Notes: a model not told the origin generated them from the sequence alone. A stretch of DNA of 64,000 nt from Caulobacteraceae bacterium (GCA_947476555.1 CANJRI010000001.1:1-64000), one strand, 5' to 3'; shown: positions 34,999 to 45,306, counted from the first letter of the stretch. A program made the numbers and translations.

Positions 34999-35886
34999 AT
35001 GGCCGTGAACGCGCTTTCCGTGATGTCGCCCGATGGCGGCCTGTCGCGTTACCTGTCCGAAATCCGCAAGTTCCCCATGCTCGCCAAGGACGAGGAATTC
35101 ATGCTGGCCAAGCGCTGGCAGGAGCACGAGGACCCGCAGGCGGCCCACCGCCTGGTCACCTCCCACCTGCGCCTGGTGGCCAAGATCGCCATGGGCTACC
35201 GCGGCTACGGCCTGCCGATCGGCGAGGTGATCTCCGAGGGCAACGTGGGCCTGATGCAGGCGGTCAAGAAGTTCGACCCCGACAAGGGCTTCCGGCTGGC
35301 CACCTACGCCATGTGGTGGATCCGGGCCTCGATCCAGGAATACATCCTGCGGTCCTGGAGCCTCGTGAAGATGGGCACCACCGCCGCCCAGAAGAAGCTG
35401 TTCTTCAACCTGCGTAAGGCCAAGAGCGAGATCGAGGCCCTGCAGGAGGGCGACCTGCGCCCCGACCAGGTCAGCCTGATCGCGACCAAGCTCGGCGTCC
35501 TCGACGAGGAGGTGGTCTCCATGAACCGCCGCCTGGCCGGCGGCGACGCCTCGCTCAACGCGCCCCTGCGCTCGGACGGCGAAAGCGAATGGCAGGACTG
35601 GCTGGTGGACGACACCACGCCCAGCCAGGAGACGGTGATCGCCGACACCCAGGAGAAGTCCATCCGCATGGAGCTCCTGCAGGAAGCCATGGCCGAGCTC
35701 ACCGACCGCGAGCGCCACATCCTCACCGAGCGGCGCCTGAAAGATGACCCCACCACCCTCGAGGAGCTGGCCGGCCAGTACGGCGTCTCCCGCGAGCGGG
35801 TTCGCCAGATCGAGGTCCGCGGCTTCGAGAAGCTGCAGAAGGCCATGCAGGCCGCAGCCGTCGAGCGGAACCTGGTCAGCGCCTAG
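34999..35886 (+). CDS. rpoH: RNA polymerase sigma-32 factor
   Basis: Heat-shock sigma factor of 295 residues. Region 2 is visible as GYRGYGLPIGEVISEGNVGLMQAVKKFDP then FRLATYAMWWIRASIQEYILRSWSLVK. The RpoH-specific box QKKLFFNLRKAK follows. Region 4 carries LTDRERHILTERRL and LAGQYGVSRERVRQIEVRGFEKLQKAM. GAGGGG lies 8 bases upstream of the ATG. The 140-base leader after the candidate promoter leaves room for RNA structure, but none was worked out. It converges on the REC-domain gene. Confidence 0.96.
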   Translation: MAVNALSVMSPDGGLSRYLSEIRKFPMLAKDEEFMLAKRWQEHEDPQAAHRLVTSHLRLVAKIAMGYRGYGLPIGEVISEGNVGLMQAVKKFDPDKGFRLATYAMWWIRASIQEYILRSWSLVKMGTTAAQKKLFFNLRKAKSEIEALQEGDLRPDQVSLIATKLGVLDEEVVSMNRRLAGGDASLNAPLRSDGESEWQDWLVDDTTPSQETVIADTQEKSIRMELLQEAMAELTDRERHILTERRLKDDPTTLEELAGQYGVSRERVRQIEVRGFEKLQKAMQAAAVERNLVSA

Positions 35887-36689
35887 GCCGCCACCGCGTC
35901 CTTCGGGGCGTAGGCCAGGAGCGCGGCCGCGCGGGCGCGCAGCTGCGGGCCGTCCACGGCCTGGCTCTGCCGCGCGGCCTGCACCAGATAGCGCTGCAGG
36001 TCGGCCGCCCCGGTGACCAGCCGCAGGTCCCCCGCCTTGGTGGCCGCGGCCTGGATGTCGGCCAGCTGGGCGTCGATGGCCCGCCGCGCCTGGACCGGGT
36101 CGGTCTCGAAGTCGGTGACCGCCGAGCGCAGGATCTTCATCGCCTGGGCCAGGCGCTCGGCGTCCGGCGTGGCCGGGGTGTCGTCGCGCCGCTTCAGCGG
36201 GCCCGAATAGTCGCCGGAGTTGAACCGCCGGCGGTCCGGGCCGACGTAGCCCAGCCCCTCGATCCAGTCGCGGTCGCGCAACGTCACCGCCTCCAGGCGG
36301 CGCAGCAGGTCCTTGAGGGCGAAGGGCTTGCGCAGGAACTCGTGCACCCCGGCGTCGCGGGCCGCCAGGATCGCCCCGGCCGTGGCCACGCCGGTCACCA
36401 TGATCACCGGCGCCTTGCGCGCCGGGCTGTTGCCGCGCCGCAGGGCGCGGGCGAAGGCCACGCCGTCGAATTTGCCCGAGCCCAGGTCCACGAACACCAG
36501 TTGCGGGTCCACCGTGTCGCACAGCTTCAGGCCGCGTTCCTGGGTCGCCGCCGTCCAGATCTGGCCGCGCGACAGGTTGCGCATGGCCTCGGTGATGACC
36601 TGCGGCCCGCTCGGCTGGGCGTCCACGATCAGCAGGCGCTGCAGCCGCGGGCCCATGCGCTCGATGGTCTTCTTCTCGTCGGCGAACAA
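35883..36689 (-). CDS. response-regulator receiver protein with a helical C-terminus
   Basis: A 268-residue protein with an N-terminal REC domain: LLIVDAQPSGPQVI (a single acidic residue, Asp23, where a D-D/E pair is usual), phospho-acceptor Asp in LVFVDLGSGKFDG, VIMVTG and FLRKPFAL. After about residue 145 comes YVGPDRRRFNSGDYSGPLKRRDD, a motif seen in Caulobacterales receiver proteins, then a helical region without a known output domain. The TTG start at 36689 has GGAG 7 bases upstream; ATG at 36656 is an alternative. No kinase adjoins it. Confidence 0.82.
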   Translation of the reverse strand: MFADEKKTIERMGPRLQRLLIVDAQPSGPQVITEAMRNLSRGQIWTAATQERGLKLCDTVDPQLVFVDLGSGKFDGVAFARALRRGNSPARKAPVIMVTGVATAGAILAARDAGVHEFLRKPFALKDLLRRLEAVTLRDRDWIEGLGYVGPDRRRFNSGDYSGPLKRRDDTPATPDAERLAQAMKILRSAVTDFETDPVQARRAIDAQLADIQAAATKAGDLRLVTGAADLQRYLVQAARQSQAVDGPQLRARAAALLAYAPKDAVAA

Positions 36690-36742
36690 CTGAAGGCTCC
36701 GGAACAGGAGACCATCGTTACCCCAAGCCGGTAAAGACGCCG

Positions 36743-38029
36743 TTAGTCGCGGAACGGATCCCTGACCAATATCGTGTCGTCCCGCTGCGGGCTGGTGGAG
36801 AGCAGCGCTACCGGCGCCCCGATCAGCTCCTCGATGCGCCGCACGTACTTCACCGCGCTGGCCGGCAGGTCCTTCCAGGAACGCGCGCCCTGGGTCGTGC
36901 CGCTCCAGCCCTCCATCTCCTCGTAGACCGGGACGAGCTGGCTCTGGGCCTTCAGGCCGGCCGGCAGGTAGCCGACATCCTCGCCGTCCAGGGTGTAGCC
37001 GGTGCAGATCTTCAAGAGCGGCAGGCCGTCCAGCACGTCGAGCTTGGTCAGGGCGATGCCGGCGATGCCGTTCAGGGCCACCGACTGGCGCACCAGGGCT
37101 GCGTCGAACCAGCCGCAGCGGCGCGAGCGGCCGGTGACGGTGCCGACCTCGCGGCCCACCGTCCCCAGATGTTTGCCGACCTCGTCCTCCAGCTCGGTGG
37201 GGAACGGGCCCCCGCCGACCCGGGTGGTGTAGGCCTTGACGATCCCCAGCACATAGCCCGGGCCACGAGGCCCCAGGCCCGAGCCCGCCGCCGCCTGCCC
37301 GGCCACCGTGTTGGAGGAGGTGACGTAGGGATAGGTCCCGTGGTCGACGTCCAGCAGCGCCCCCTGCGCCCCTTCGAACAGCACCCGCTTGCCGCTCTTC
37401 ACCAGCTCGTCCAGCAGCAGCCAGGCCGGCCGCGCGTAGGGCAGGATCTTGCCGGCCATGTCCTGCAACTCGGCCAGCAGCGCGGCGCCGTCGTATTCCG
37501 GCAGGCCAAGGCCCCGGCGCAGCGGCGTGTGGTGCGCCAGCAGGCGGTCGATCTTGGCTTCCAGCGCCGCCCGGTCGGCCAGGTCCGCAACCCGGATCGC
37601 GCGGCGGCCGACCTTGTCCTCGTAGGCCGGGCCGATGCCGCGCCCGGTGGTGCCGATCTTGTTGGTCGCCGCGGCTTCCCGCGCCTGGTCGAGGTCGCGG
37701 TGCAGCGGCAGGATCAGGCAGGCGTTGTCGGCCACCACCAGCATGTCCGGGGTGATCGCCACGCCCTGCCCGCGCAGGGTCTCGATCTCGGTGAGCAGGT
37801 GCCAGGGATCGACCACCACGCCGTTGCCGATGATCGATAGCTTGCCTTGGACCACGCCGGAGGGGAGCAGGGAGAGTTTGTAGACCTGGTCGCCCACCAC
37901 CAGGGTGTGCCCGGCGTTATGCCCACCCTGGAAGCGCACCACCACGTCGGCGCGGTTGGACAGCCAGTCCACCAGCTTGCCCTTGCCCTCGTCGCCCCAC
38001 TGAGCGCCGATCACGGTGACGTTGGCCAT
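36743..38029 (-). CDS. purA: adenylosuccinate synthetase
   Basis: Joins IMP and aspartate with GTP in AMP synthesis. The 428-residue enzyme has [14 protein letters not shown] with the catalytic Asp, [13 protein letters not shown] with the catalytic His, [42 protein letters not shown] and the C-terminal [10 protein letters not shown] and [10 protein letters not shown] blocks. Length and motif order are normal. It is divergent from the VOC gene at 38171. Confidence 0.97.
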   Translation of the reverse strand: MANVTVIGAQWGDEGKGKLVDWLSNRADVVVRFQGGHNAGHTLVVGDQVYKLSLLPSGVVQGKLSIIGNGVVVDPWHLLTEIETLRGQGVAITPDMLVVADNACLILPLHRDLDQAREAAATNKIGTTGRGIGPAYEDKVGRRAIRVADLADRAALEAKIDRLLAHHTPLRRGLGLPEYDGAALLAELQDMAGKILPYARPAWLLLDELVKSGKRVLFEGAQGALLDVDHGTYPYVTSSNTVAGQAAAGSGLGPRGPGYVLGIVKAYTTRVGGGPFPTELEDEVGKHLGTVGREVGTVTGRSRRCGWFDAALVRQSVALNGIAGIALTKLDVLDGLPLLKICTGYTLDGEDVGYLPAGLKAQSQLVPVYEEMEGWSGTTQGARSWKDLPASAVKYVRRIEELIGAPVALLSTSPQRDDTILVRDPFRD

Positions 38030-38170
38030 TGGATACGATCCCCCGACCTGCCCGGTAAAAACCTCCCGGCCCTTCGACAGGTGCTCGGCGGGGAGGCGGG
38101 ATTCGATTGCGGGCGCGGTTTAGACCACCTGCATCTCGCGCTCAAGGCCCCCGCGCGCTATTCACCGGCC

Positions 38171-38587
38171 ATGAGCTTCCCGCGCTTCCATCTGGCCTTC
38201 CCGGTCCGCGACCTGGAGGAGGCCCGCGCCTTCTACGGCGGCCTGCTGGGCTGTCCCGAAGGCCGCTCCAGCCCCGACTGGATCGACTTCGATTTCCACG
38301 GCCATCAGATCGTGGCGCACCTGGCGCCGGAAGAGGCCCTGGCCGCCACCAACCTGGTGGACGGCGAGGACGTGCCGGTCCGCCACTTCGGGGTGATCCT
38401 CAGCCTGGCCGACTGGCGGGCCGTGGCCGACCGCCTGCAGGCGGCGGACGTGTCCTTCGACATCCCCCCGCAGATCCGCTTCCAGGGCCAGGCCGGCGAG
38501 CAGGCCACGCTGTTCTTCCGCGACCCCTCCGGCAACGCGCTGGAGTTCAAGGCCTTCGCCGACGACGCCATGGTGTTCGCCCGATGA
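38171..38587 (+). CDS. VOC/glyoxalase family protein
   Basis: A 138-residue vicinal oxygen chelate protein. [29 protein letters not shown] gives the first metal His, and [15 protein letters not shown] gives the metal-ligand Glu; HFGVILS carries another His. The substrate is unknown and could be an extradiol or isomerase type. The TGA overlaps the ATG of the downstream dehydratase gene (ATGA), so the two are coupled. Confidence 0.88.
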   Translation: MSFPRFHLAFPVRDLEEARAFYGGLLGCPEGRSSPDWIDFDFHGHQIVAHLAPEEALAATNLVDGEDVPVRHFGVILSLADWRAVADRLQAADVSFDIPPQIRFQGQAGEQATLFFRDPSGNALEFKAFADDAMVFAR

Positions 38588-39552
38588 GCGTCACCTTCGC
38601 CGACATTGAGGCGGCCGCCGCCCGGATCGCGGGGCATGCGGTCGAAACCCCCATGCTGGAGAGCCCCGCCCTCTCCGACCACGCCGGGCGCCGGGTGTTC
38701 CTCAAGCCCGAAACCCTGCAACGCGTGGGCGCCTTCAAGTTCCGGGGGGCCTACAACCGGCTGGTCCAGCTGGACGCCGCCCAGCGCAAGGCCGGCGTCG
38801 TGGCGTTCTCCTCCGGCAACCACGCCCAGGGCGTGGCCCTGGCCGCCCGCATGCTCGGCATGCCCTCGCTGATCGTCATGCCGACCGACGCCCCGGCCAT
38901 CAAGGTCGCGGCTACGCGCGGCTACGGCGCCGACGTCGTCTTCTTCGACCGCCTCACCGAGGACCGCGAGGCCATCGCCGCCCGCTGCGCCGCCGAGCGG
39001 GGCGGCGCGGTGATCGTGCCGGCCTTCAACGACCCGCACATCATCGCCGGCCAGGGGACCATCGGCCTGGAGCTCGCCCGCCAGGCGCCAGAGCCGCTGG
39101 CCGCCGTGGCCGCGCCCGTCGGCGGCGGCGGCCTGATCTCCGGTATCTCCGTCGCCCTGAAAGCCCGCTCCCCGCGGACCGCCGTCTTCGGCGTCGAGCC
39201 CGAGGCCTATGACGACGCCCGCCAGTCGCTGGCCGCCGGTCGGCGCATCACCGTCAAGCCGACGGTGCGTTCCCTCTGCGACGCCCTGGAGAGCCCCTCA
39301 ACCGGCGACCTCACCTTCCCGCTGATCCGGGACCACGTCACGGCCATCACCGCCGTCAGCGACGCCGAGGTCGCCGAGGCCATGCGCTACGCCTTCAACA
39401 CCCTGAAGCTGGTGATCGAGCCCGGCGGCTCCGTCGCTCTCGCCGCCCTGCTGGCCGGCAAGCTTCCGGGCGAGGGCCCCATCGCCCTGGTGCTCTCCGG
39501 CGGCAACGTCGATCCGGACCTCTTCGCGCGGGTGATCCGAAGCGAGATCTAG
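38584..39552 (+). CDS. PLP-dependent threonine/serine dehydratase
   Basis: A 322-residue fold-type II PLP enzyme. The Schiff-base lysine lies in [12 protein letters not shown], the phosphate-binding loop is [11 protein letters not shown], and [13 protein letters not shown] binds the substrate carboxylate. There is no C-terminal ACT regulatory domain, so it resembles catabolic or serine-racemase-like members rather than IlvA. Substrate specificity (threonine, serine or hydroxyaspartate) is not resolved. It follows the VOC gene with a 4-base overlap and converges on the RND operon. Confidence 0.88.
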   Translation: MSVTFADIEAAAARIAGHAVETPMLESPALSDHAGRRVFLKPETLQRVGAFKFRGAYNRLVQLDAAQRKAGVVAFSSGNHAQGVALAARMLGMPSLIVMPTDAPAIKVAATRGYGADVVFFDRLTEDREAIAARCAAERGGAVIVPAFNDPHIIAGQGTIGLELARQAPEPLAAVAAPVGGGGLISGISVALKARSPRTAVFGVEPEAYDDARQSLAAGRRITVKPTVRSLCDALESPSTGDLTFPLIRDHVTAITAVSDAEVAEAMRYAFNTLKLVIEPGGSVALAALLAGKLPGEGPIALVLSGGNVDPDLFARVIRSEI

Positions 39553-39557
39553 CGGCC

Positions 39558-42500
39558 TTACAGCCGATCCTCCGGCGCCGCCGCCCGCGCCGCATCCCGT
39601 GGCGTCACCCATCGGGCCAGCTTCGGCTTCAGCCACTGCTCGAAGTCGTCCACGAATTCGTAGACCACCGGCACCAGCACCAGCGACAGCATGGTCGAGG
39701 TGATCAGGCCGCCGATCACCGCCACCGCCATCGGCTGGCGGAATTCCGAGCCGCGTTCCAGGGCCAGGGCCGTCGGCAGCATGCCGGCCATCATCGCCAT
39801 GGTGGTCATGACGATCGGCCGGGCCCGCTCGCGGCAGGCCTCCAGCAGTGACTCGCGCTGGGACAGCCCGTCCCGCTCGCGCTCGATGGCGTATTCCACC
39901 AAGAGGATCGAGTTCTTCGCCGCCAGGCCGAACAGCATCAGGAGTCCGATCAGCGAGGGGATCGACAGGGCGAGGTTGAGCGCCAGCAGACCGACGAACG
40001 CCCCGCCTATCGCCAGCGGCAGGGCCGAGAGGATCACCACCGGCTTGAAGAAGCTGCGGAACAGCAGCACCAGAACCGCATAGATCATCGACACCCCAGC
40101 GAAGAGGGCGATGCCGAATCCGGTCATCATCTCCATCATCGCCTCGGTGTCGCCCACCGCGCCCGGGCGCACGCCCTCGGGCAGGTTCTTCATGATCGGC
40201 AGGGCCTTCACCGCCTTGTCGGCGACGCCCAGCTCAACCTCGTTGAGCTCGGCCTGGATGGTGATCTGGCGTTGGCGGTTGAGCCGGTCGATGCGCGCGG
40301 GACCTGCCTGGAAGGAGATGTCCGCCACCGCCGAGAGCGTGGTCCAGTCGCCCGATGCGGTCCGCACGCGCAGGGCGCCGATGCTTTCCAGGTCGGCCCG
40401 GGCGTCCTTCGGCAGGCGCACCCGTATGGGGATCCGCCGCTCGCCCTCGTTCAGCTTGGCCACATTGGCGTCGATGTCGCCCACCGTCGCCACCCGCGCC
40501 GCCTGGGCGATGGCCTCGGTGGAGACACCCAGCCGGGCGGCCTCGTCCAGCCGCGGACGGATGATGATCTCGGGACCGATCGGCGGGCTCGACGGCCGGG
40601 GGTCCACCACCTCGCTCAGGGTCCGCATCTGGGCCTCCAGGGCCCCGGCCGCCCGCTGCAGGGCCAGCGGATTGTCGCCGGTCAGCACCTGCTGGAAGCT
40701 GGGCGTGCCCTGGTAACCCAGGAGGTAGATCCGGGCGTCCGGAATGGCGGCGATCTCGTCGCGGACGCGGGCCCGGATGTCGTTGCCGGACACCTTGCGA
40801 TGGTGGTCGAGCAGGATGGTGATGGTGCCGGTGCGCAGATCGCCGCCGCCCCCGCCGCCGGCGAAGGGATCGGCCACCGCCGTGGAGCCGACCTGAGCGA
40901 AGACCCCTTCCACTTCCGGCTGGTCCGCGAAGACCTCGGTCACCCGTTGGACTGTCTCCTCCATGGCGGCCACGGAGGCGCCAGGCGGGCCCTGGACGGA
41001 GACGTACATGTAGTTGGGATCGGAAGCCGGCACGAAGCCCTGCGGCAGCATGGGCACCAACATCACCGAGCCGATGAACAGCGCCCCGCCGATCGCCAGG
41101 GCGGCGATCCGGTGGTCCAGCGCCCAGTCCAGCACCCGCCGGTAACGCCCCTCGAAGGGCTTGCGGGGCGCGGGCGCGTGGGCCGGCTTCAGCATGTAGG
41201 CGGCCAGCAGGGGCGTCAGCAGCCGCGCCACGACCAGCGAGAAGATCACCGCCACCGAGACGGTCAGGCCGAACTCGCGGAAGAACTGGCCGACCACGCC
41301 TGCCATGAAGCTGACCGGCGTGAACACCACCACGATGGCCATGGTGGTGGCCAGCACGGCCAGGCCGATGGCGTCGGCGCCTTCCAGGGCGGCCTGGTAT
41401 GGCCGTTGGCCCTGGGCCACGCGCTTCTCGATGTTCTCGATCTCGACGATGGCGTCGTCCACCAAAATCCCGACCACCAGGGTCAGGGCCAGCAAGGTCA
41501 CCATGTTCAGCGAGAAGCCGAGGAGCTGCATCGCCAGGAAGGTCGGGATCAGCGACATGGGCATGGCCACGGCGGTGATCAGGGTAGACCGCCAGTCGCG
41601 CAGGAAGATGAACACCACGAGGGCGGCCAGGAGCATGCCCTCCAGCAGCACCGTCTTGGTGGCCTCGAAACTCGTCCGCGTCTCGTCGACCGTGGAGAAT
41701 ATCTTGGTGAAGGTGACGTTGGGATAGGCCTTGGCCAGTTCCGCGACCTTGGCGGCGATCTGGTCCTCGGCGACCACGTCGCTGGCTTCCTTGGTCTTGG
41801 CGACCTGGAAGCCCACGACCGGCCGGCCATCCAGCCGGGCGAAGCCACGGGGTTCCGATGAGCCGTCGGCCACATCGGCCACGTCCGACAGCCGGACGGA
41901 GCCTCCGCCCGGGGTCGGGACCGACAACTCGCGGAGCTGCTCGACCGTGCGCACGGTGCCCAGGATCCGCACGGTCTGCTCGCGGTCGCCGATGCTGATA
42001 CGCCCGCCGGGCACGTCCGTCTGGAAGGCCCGCAGGGCGTTGTTGACCTCCGCCGCCGTAAGCCCACGGGCCGCCAGCCGGTTGGGGTCCAGCAGCACGT
42101 TGATCTCCCGGGCCACGCCGCCGACCCGAGTGACCTGGGCCACGCCCTTGGCGCTCTGCACGGCGCGGCTGACGATGTCGTCCACGAACCAGGACAGCTC
42201 GTCGTCACTCATCCCCTCGGCCGCCACCGCATAGGTGAGGATCGGCTGGGAGGAATCGATCTCGATCTTGGTGACGATGGGCTCGTCGATGTCGCGCGGC
42301 ATCACCGCCCGCGCCTGGTCGATGCGCGCGCGCACCTCGTCGGACTTCACGTCCGCGTCGATCCCCATGTCGAACTCGATGGTGGTGGTCGAGACCCCCA
42401 GGTTGACCGTCGATATGATGTTGTTGACGCCGGAGAGGCCGGCGATGGCGTCCTCCACCGGCCGGGTCACCTGGGTCTCCAGTTCGCCGGCCGCGGCCCC

Positions 42501-42671
42501 GCTCTGGGTCACGGTAACGGCCACCAGCGGGTACTGGACGTTGGGGTACAGCTTGATGGGCAGGGTGAAGTAGGCAATCAGCCCGGCCACGATCAGGCCG
42601 AGGAACAGCACGCTCACCGGCACCGGGTTGCGGATCGCCCAAGCCGAAACGGGGAAGCGGGTTGCGCTCAT
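39558..42671 (-). CDS. RND efflux pump inner-membrane transporter (HAE1-type)
   Basis: A 1037-residue RND permease with twelve expected membrane spans and two large periplasmic loops. WAIRNPVPVSVLFLGLIVAGL forms TM1. VGILVDDAIVEIENIEKRVAQG is the TM4 region with the proton-relay Asp pair, and LFGLAAKNSILLVEYAIERERDG lies in the C-terminal half with the conserved Lys. It exchanges protons for toxic compounds. Its ATG overlaps the adaptor stop (ATGA), so the operon order is outer membrane factor, adaptor, transporter. Substrate unknown. Confidence 0.93.
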   Translation of the reverse strand: MSATRFPVSAWAIRNPVPVSVLFLGLIVAGLIAYFTLPIKLYPNVQYPLVAVTVTQSGAAAGELETQVTRPVEDAIAGLSGVNNIISTVNLGVSTTTIEFDMGIDADVKSDEVRARIDQARAVMPRDIDEPIVTKIEIDSSQPILTYAVAAEGMSDDELSWFVDDIVSRAVQSAKGVAQVTRVGGVAREINVLLDPNRLAARGLTAAEVNNALRAFQTDVPGGRISIGDREQTVRILGTVRTVEQLRELSVPTPGGGSVRLSDVADVADGSSEPRGFARLDGRPVVGFQVAKTKEASDVVAEDQIAAKVAELAKAYPNVTFTKIFSTVDETRTSFEATKTVLLEGMLLAALVVFIFLRDWRSTLITAVAMPMSLIPTFLAMQLLGFSLNMVTLLALTLVVGILVDDAIVEIENIEKRVAQGQRPYQAALEGADAIGLAVLATTMAIVVVFTPVSFMAGVVGQFFREFGLTVSVAVIFSLVVARLLTPLLAAYMLKPAHAPAPRKPFEGRYRRVLDWALDHRIAALAIGGALFIGSVMLVPMLPQGFVPASDPNYMYVSVQGPPGASVAAMEETVQRVTEVFADQPEVEGVFAQVGSTAVADPFAGGGGGGDLRTGTITILLDHHRKVSGNDIRARVRDEIAAIPDARIYLLGYQGTPSFQQVLTGDNPLALQRAAGALEAQMRTLSEVVDPRPSSPPIGPEIIIRPRLDEAARLGVSTEAIAQAARVATVGDIDANVAKLNEGERRIPIRVRLPKDARADLESIGALRVRTASGDWTTLSAVADISFQAGPARIDRLNRQRQITIQAELNEVELGVADKAVKALPIMKNLPEGVRPGAVGDTEAMMEMMTGFGIALFAGVSMIYAVLVLLFRSFFKPVVILSALPLAIGGAFVGLLALNLALSIPSLIGLLMLFGLAAKNSILLVEYAIERERDGLSQRESLLEACRERARPIVMTTMAMMAGMLPTALALERGSEFRQPMAVAVIGGLITSTMLSLVLVPVVYEFVDDFEQWLKPKLARWVTPRDAARAAAPEDRL

Positions 42672-43750
42672 CGGGCGGGAGTCGCGGATTTGGCGGGGGG
42701 CGCGGGCTCGGCGCCCGTGACCGGCCGCACCCGATCGCCGTCCACCAGGAAGGCCGCGGCGCTCAGCACCACCACCGAGCCGACCGGCGGCCCGCGCACG
42801 ATCTCCACCAGGCCCGCGCCGCGCTGGCCGGTCTGCACCGGAGCCCGGCGCACGCGGTTATCGGCGCCCACCACCATCACGCTGGCGCCGTCGGCGTCGT
42901 AGCGGACCGCCGTCTCCGGAACCGCCGGCGCACTGCCGGAGACGTCCTGGAACACCGCGCGGGCGAATCCGCCGGCCCGGATGTCGGCTCGCGCCGGCAG
43001 GGTGATGCGGACCTCGCCGAGCTTGGTCTGGGGATCGATCTGCGGGGAGACCAGCCGCACGGTCCCGGGCGCGGTGGCGCCGGTCGGCAGGGTGACGGTG
43101 GCGCGCATGCCCCGTCGCACCTGCGCCAGGTCGTCCTGGGCCAGCTGCGCCGCCAGCTCCACCTGAGCGTCGCGGGCGATGCGGAACCAGGGCGTGGCGG
43201 CGCCGGTGGAAAGGTCGCCCGGCCGCACGGTGCGCTCCAGGATCAGGCCGGACACCGGGGCGACCACCGACATCTTGCGCATCCGCACCTGCAGGTCGCG
43301 CAGGTTGGCGCTCGCCACCTGGGCCTGGAACCGGCGCTGGGCGATCTGCTCCTGCGGAAGGACGCCCTGGTTGTCCAGGTCGGCCACGCGCCGGGCCTGG
43401 TCCTCGGCCTGGTCGGCCTGGGCCTGGGCCTGGGCGAGCTGGGCTTGCAGCAGGGTGGGATCGAGCTGCGCCAGGGTCTGGCCGGCGCGGACGTAGTCGC
43501 CCACGTCGGCGGTCACCCGCGCCACGCGGAAGCCGGTGACCTCGGGGTTCACCGCGGCCTCCTCGCGGGGCGCCAGGTCGCCGGAGGCGGCCACCGCGCC
43601 GGTGATCGCCCGAGGCTCCACCCGCACGACGCGGACCGTGCGCGTCTGCGCGGCCTCGCTCTTCTTCGGCTCGGGTTTGCCGCAGGCCGTCAGCGCCAGG
43701 GCGGCGGCCATCAGGATCGGGAGGGTTCGCAGCATCTGGATTCTTCTCAT
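42668..43750 (-). CDS. RND efflux periplasmic adaptor lipoprotein
   Basis: A 360-residue membrane-fusion protein. A lipoprotein signal ends in ALTACGK (Cys23). The sequence then shows the first biotinyl-lipoyl half (LAPREEAAVNPEVTGFRVARVTADVGDYVRAGQ), a coiled hairpin rich in Gln/Ala (QLAQAQAQADQAEDQARRV), the second lipoyl half (SVVAPVSGLILERTVRPGD) and beta-barrel regions. It bridges transporter and outer membrane channel. Both ends overlap its operon neighbours by 4 bases. Confidence 0.92.
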   Translation of the reverse strand: MRRIQMLRTLPILMAAALALTACGKPEPKKSEAAQTRTVRVVRVEPRAITGAVAASGDLAPREEAAVNPEVTGFRVARVTADVGDYVRAGQTLAQLDPTLLQAQLAQAQAQADQAEDQARRVADLDNQGVLPQEQIAQRRFQAQVASANLRDLQVRMRKMSVVAPVSGLILERTVRPGDLSTGAATPWFRIARDAQVELAAQLAQDDLAQVRRGMRATVTLPTGATAPGTVRLVSPQIDPQTKLGEVRITLPARADIRAGGFARAVFQDVSGSAPAVPETAVRYDADGASVMVVGADNRVRRAPVQTGQRGAGLVEIVRGPPVGSVVVLSAAAFLVDGDRVRPVTGAEPAPPAKSATPAR

Positions 43751-45156
43751 CCGGCCTGGGCGTAGGCCTGGACCGGCCAGCCTCCGCCAATCGCCTTCAT
43801 GGCCTGGACGGTCCGGCGCAGGGCCTGGACCTGGGCTTCGGTCAGTTGCGCCCGGGTGGCGCGCCAGGCCTGTTCGGCCGAGAGCGCCGTGGAAAGGTCG
43901 GTGAGGCCCCTGGCGTAGCCCAGCCGCGCGGATTCGTAGGCGCGGGCGGCCCGCGCCTCGCCCTCGGTCAGCAGGGTCACGCGCCGGCGGTCGGCGTCTA
44001 GCCGCACCAGGGCGCCTTCAGCCTCCTGGAAGGCGGTCTGTACGGTCTTTTCATAGGCGATCACCGCCTGCTCGGTGCGGGCGTTCTCGGCCTTCAGTTC
44101 GGTCAGCAGCCGGGGGATCGAGAGGATCGGCTGCATCACTGTCCCGCCGATCGTCCAGCTCCGCGATTCGGTTTCCAGGGTCGGCTGGACCTGCCGCGAC
44201 CAGCCCAGCCCCGGCGTCAGTGTGAAGGTCGGGAAGAAGGCCAGGGCGGCGATGTCCTGCCGGCCGGCGGCGGCGCGCACCCGGGCCTCGGCCTCCCGCA
44301 CGTCCGGGCGGCGTTGCAGCAGCTCACTCGGCAGGGCGGCCGGAACCGCCGGCGCCTGGCCCACGGCCGGCGGCGTGTTGAGGCTGGCGGTGGGCTCGAC
44401 CACCCGGCCGGCCAGGATCAGGATCGCCCGCTTCTGGGCCTGAAGCTCGGCCTCCAGCGCCGTGACCTCGGCCTCGGAGCGGGCGAGGTCGCCGGCGATG
44501 CGGTCGGGCTCCGAGGTCGCCGCCAGGCCGACGGATGCGCGCTTGGTCGCCGTGTCGTAGAGGCTCCGCTGGATACGCGCGGACTCCCTGGCGTCGGCCA
44601 GTTGGATCGCCAGTCCCCGGGCCTGGAACCAGGCGTCGGCGGTCTGGGCGGCGATCGCGGCGCGCACCCCCTCGTAGCTGAACCGGCTGGCCATCAATTC
44701 CGCCGCCGCCGACCGGTTGGCCGCCAGCAGCCGGCCGAACAGGTCCACCTCCCAGCTGACGTTGAAGTTCGCCTGATAGTTCTCCGTGGTCCCGTAGGTC
44801 GAGAAGTTCGGCAGGTCGATGTTGGCGCCCGAAAGTTGCTCGGTCTCCGTCCGCCGCGCCGCGCCTGTCAGGTCCCCTGACGGCAGCAGGCCCAGGAACA
44901 CGCCCTCCCGCTGCGCCCGCACCTCGGCCAGCCGGGCGGCGGCCGTGCGCACGTCGACGTTGCGAGCCAGAGCCTCGTCCACCAGGGCGGTGAGGTCGGC
45001 GTCGCCGAACGCCGTCCACCACTGGTCCAGCGCCACCGTTTGCGCGGGCGCCGCCGCCGGGGCCTCGTAGGCGCCGGGCAGGCGCAGGTCCGCCGCGCGG
45101 GGAGACGCGCAGGCGCTCAGCGCCAGGCTTACGAGGATAAGGGCCTTGGTTCGCAT
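43747..45156 (-). CDS. RND efflux outer-membrane lipoprotein (NodT family)
   Basis: A 469-residue TolC-like outer membrane factor with a lipobox (LALSACAS, Cys16). The two OEP repeats are recognisable: WWTAFGDADLTALVDEALARNVDVRTAAARLAEVRA and, later, LPSELLQRRPDVREAEARVRAAAGR with the long helical segments. It is the first gene of the efflux operon. The 225-base gap upstream to the M28 peptidase carries a 24-bp inverted repeat that may be its operator. Confidence 0.92.
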   Translation of the reverse strand: MRTKALILVSLALSACASPRAADLRLPGAYEAPAAAPAQTVALDQWWTAFGDADLTALVDEALARNVDVRTAAARLAEVRAQREGVFLGLLPSGDLTGAARRTETEQLSGANIDLPNFSTYGTTENYQANFNVSWEVDLFGRLLAANRSAAAELMASRFSYEGVRAAIAAQTADAWFQARGLAIQLADARESARIQRSLYDTATKRASVGLAATSEPDRIAGDLARSEAEVTALEAELQAQKRAILILAGRVVEPTASLNTPPAVGQAPAVPAALPSELLQRRPDVREAEARVRAAAGRQDIAALAFFPTFTLTPGLGWSRQVQPTLETESRSWTIGGTVMQPILSIPRLLTELKAENARTEQAVIAYEKTVQTAFQEAEGALVRLDADRRRVTLLTEGEARAARAYESARLGYARGLTDLSTALSAEQAWRATRAQLTEAQVQALRRTVQAMKAIGGGWPVQAYAQAG

Positions 45157-45282
45157 CTAGGGTCGGGGCTATTGACGCCGTAAGCGCAAGACGGGGCGCA
45201 GTGTACACCACGTTATCCCGTTCGGTGAATTACAATCAGGACACAGTCGGACGACAGAAATCGGGTGTATCCCCGGCGCCCC

Positions 45283-45306
45283 ACCTGGCTTGGTTCCAAC
45301 CCAGGT
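45283..45306. promoter_or_regulatory. 24-bp inverted repeat in the efflux operon/M28 peptidase intergenic region
   Basis: The arms ACCTGGCTTGG (45283-45293) and CCAACCCAGGT (45296-45306) are inverted copies with a single mismatch and a 2-base centre. A 2-base loop is unfavourable for an RNA hairpin, so a DNA operator for a dimeric regulator is more likely. It lies 127 bases upstream of the outer-membrane factor gene and 76 bases upstream of the peptidase gene. The regulator is not identified. Confidence 0.45.
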
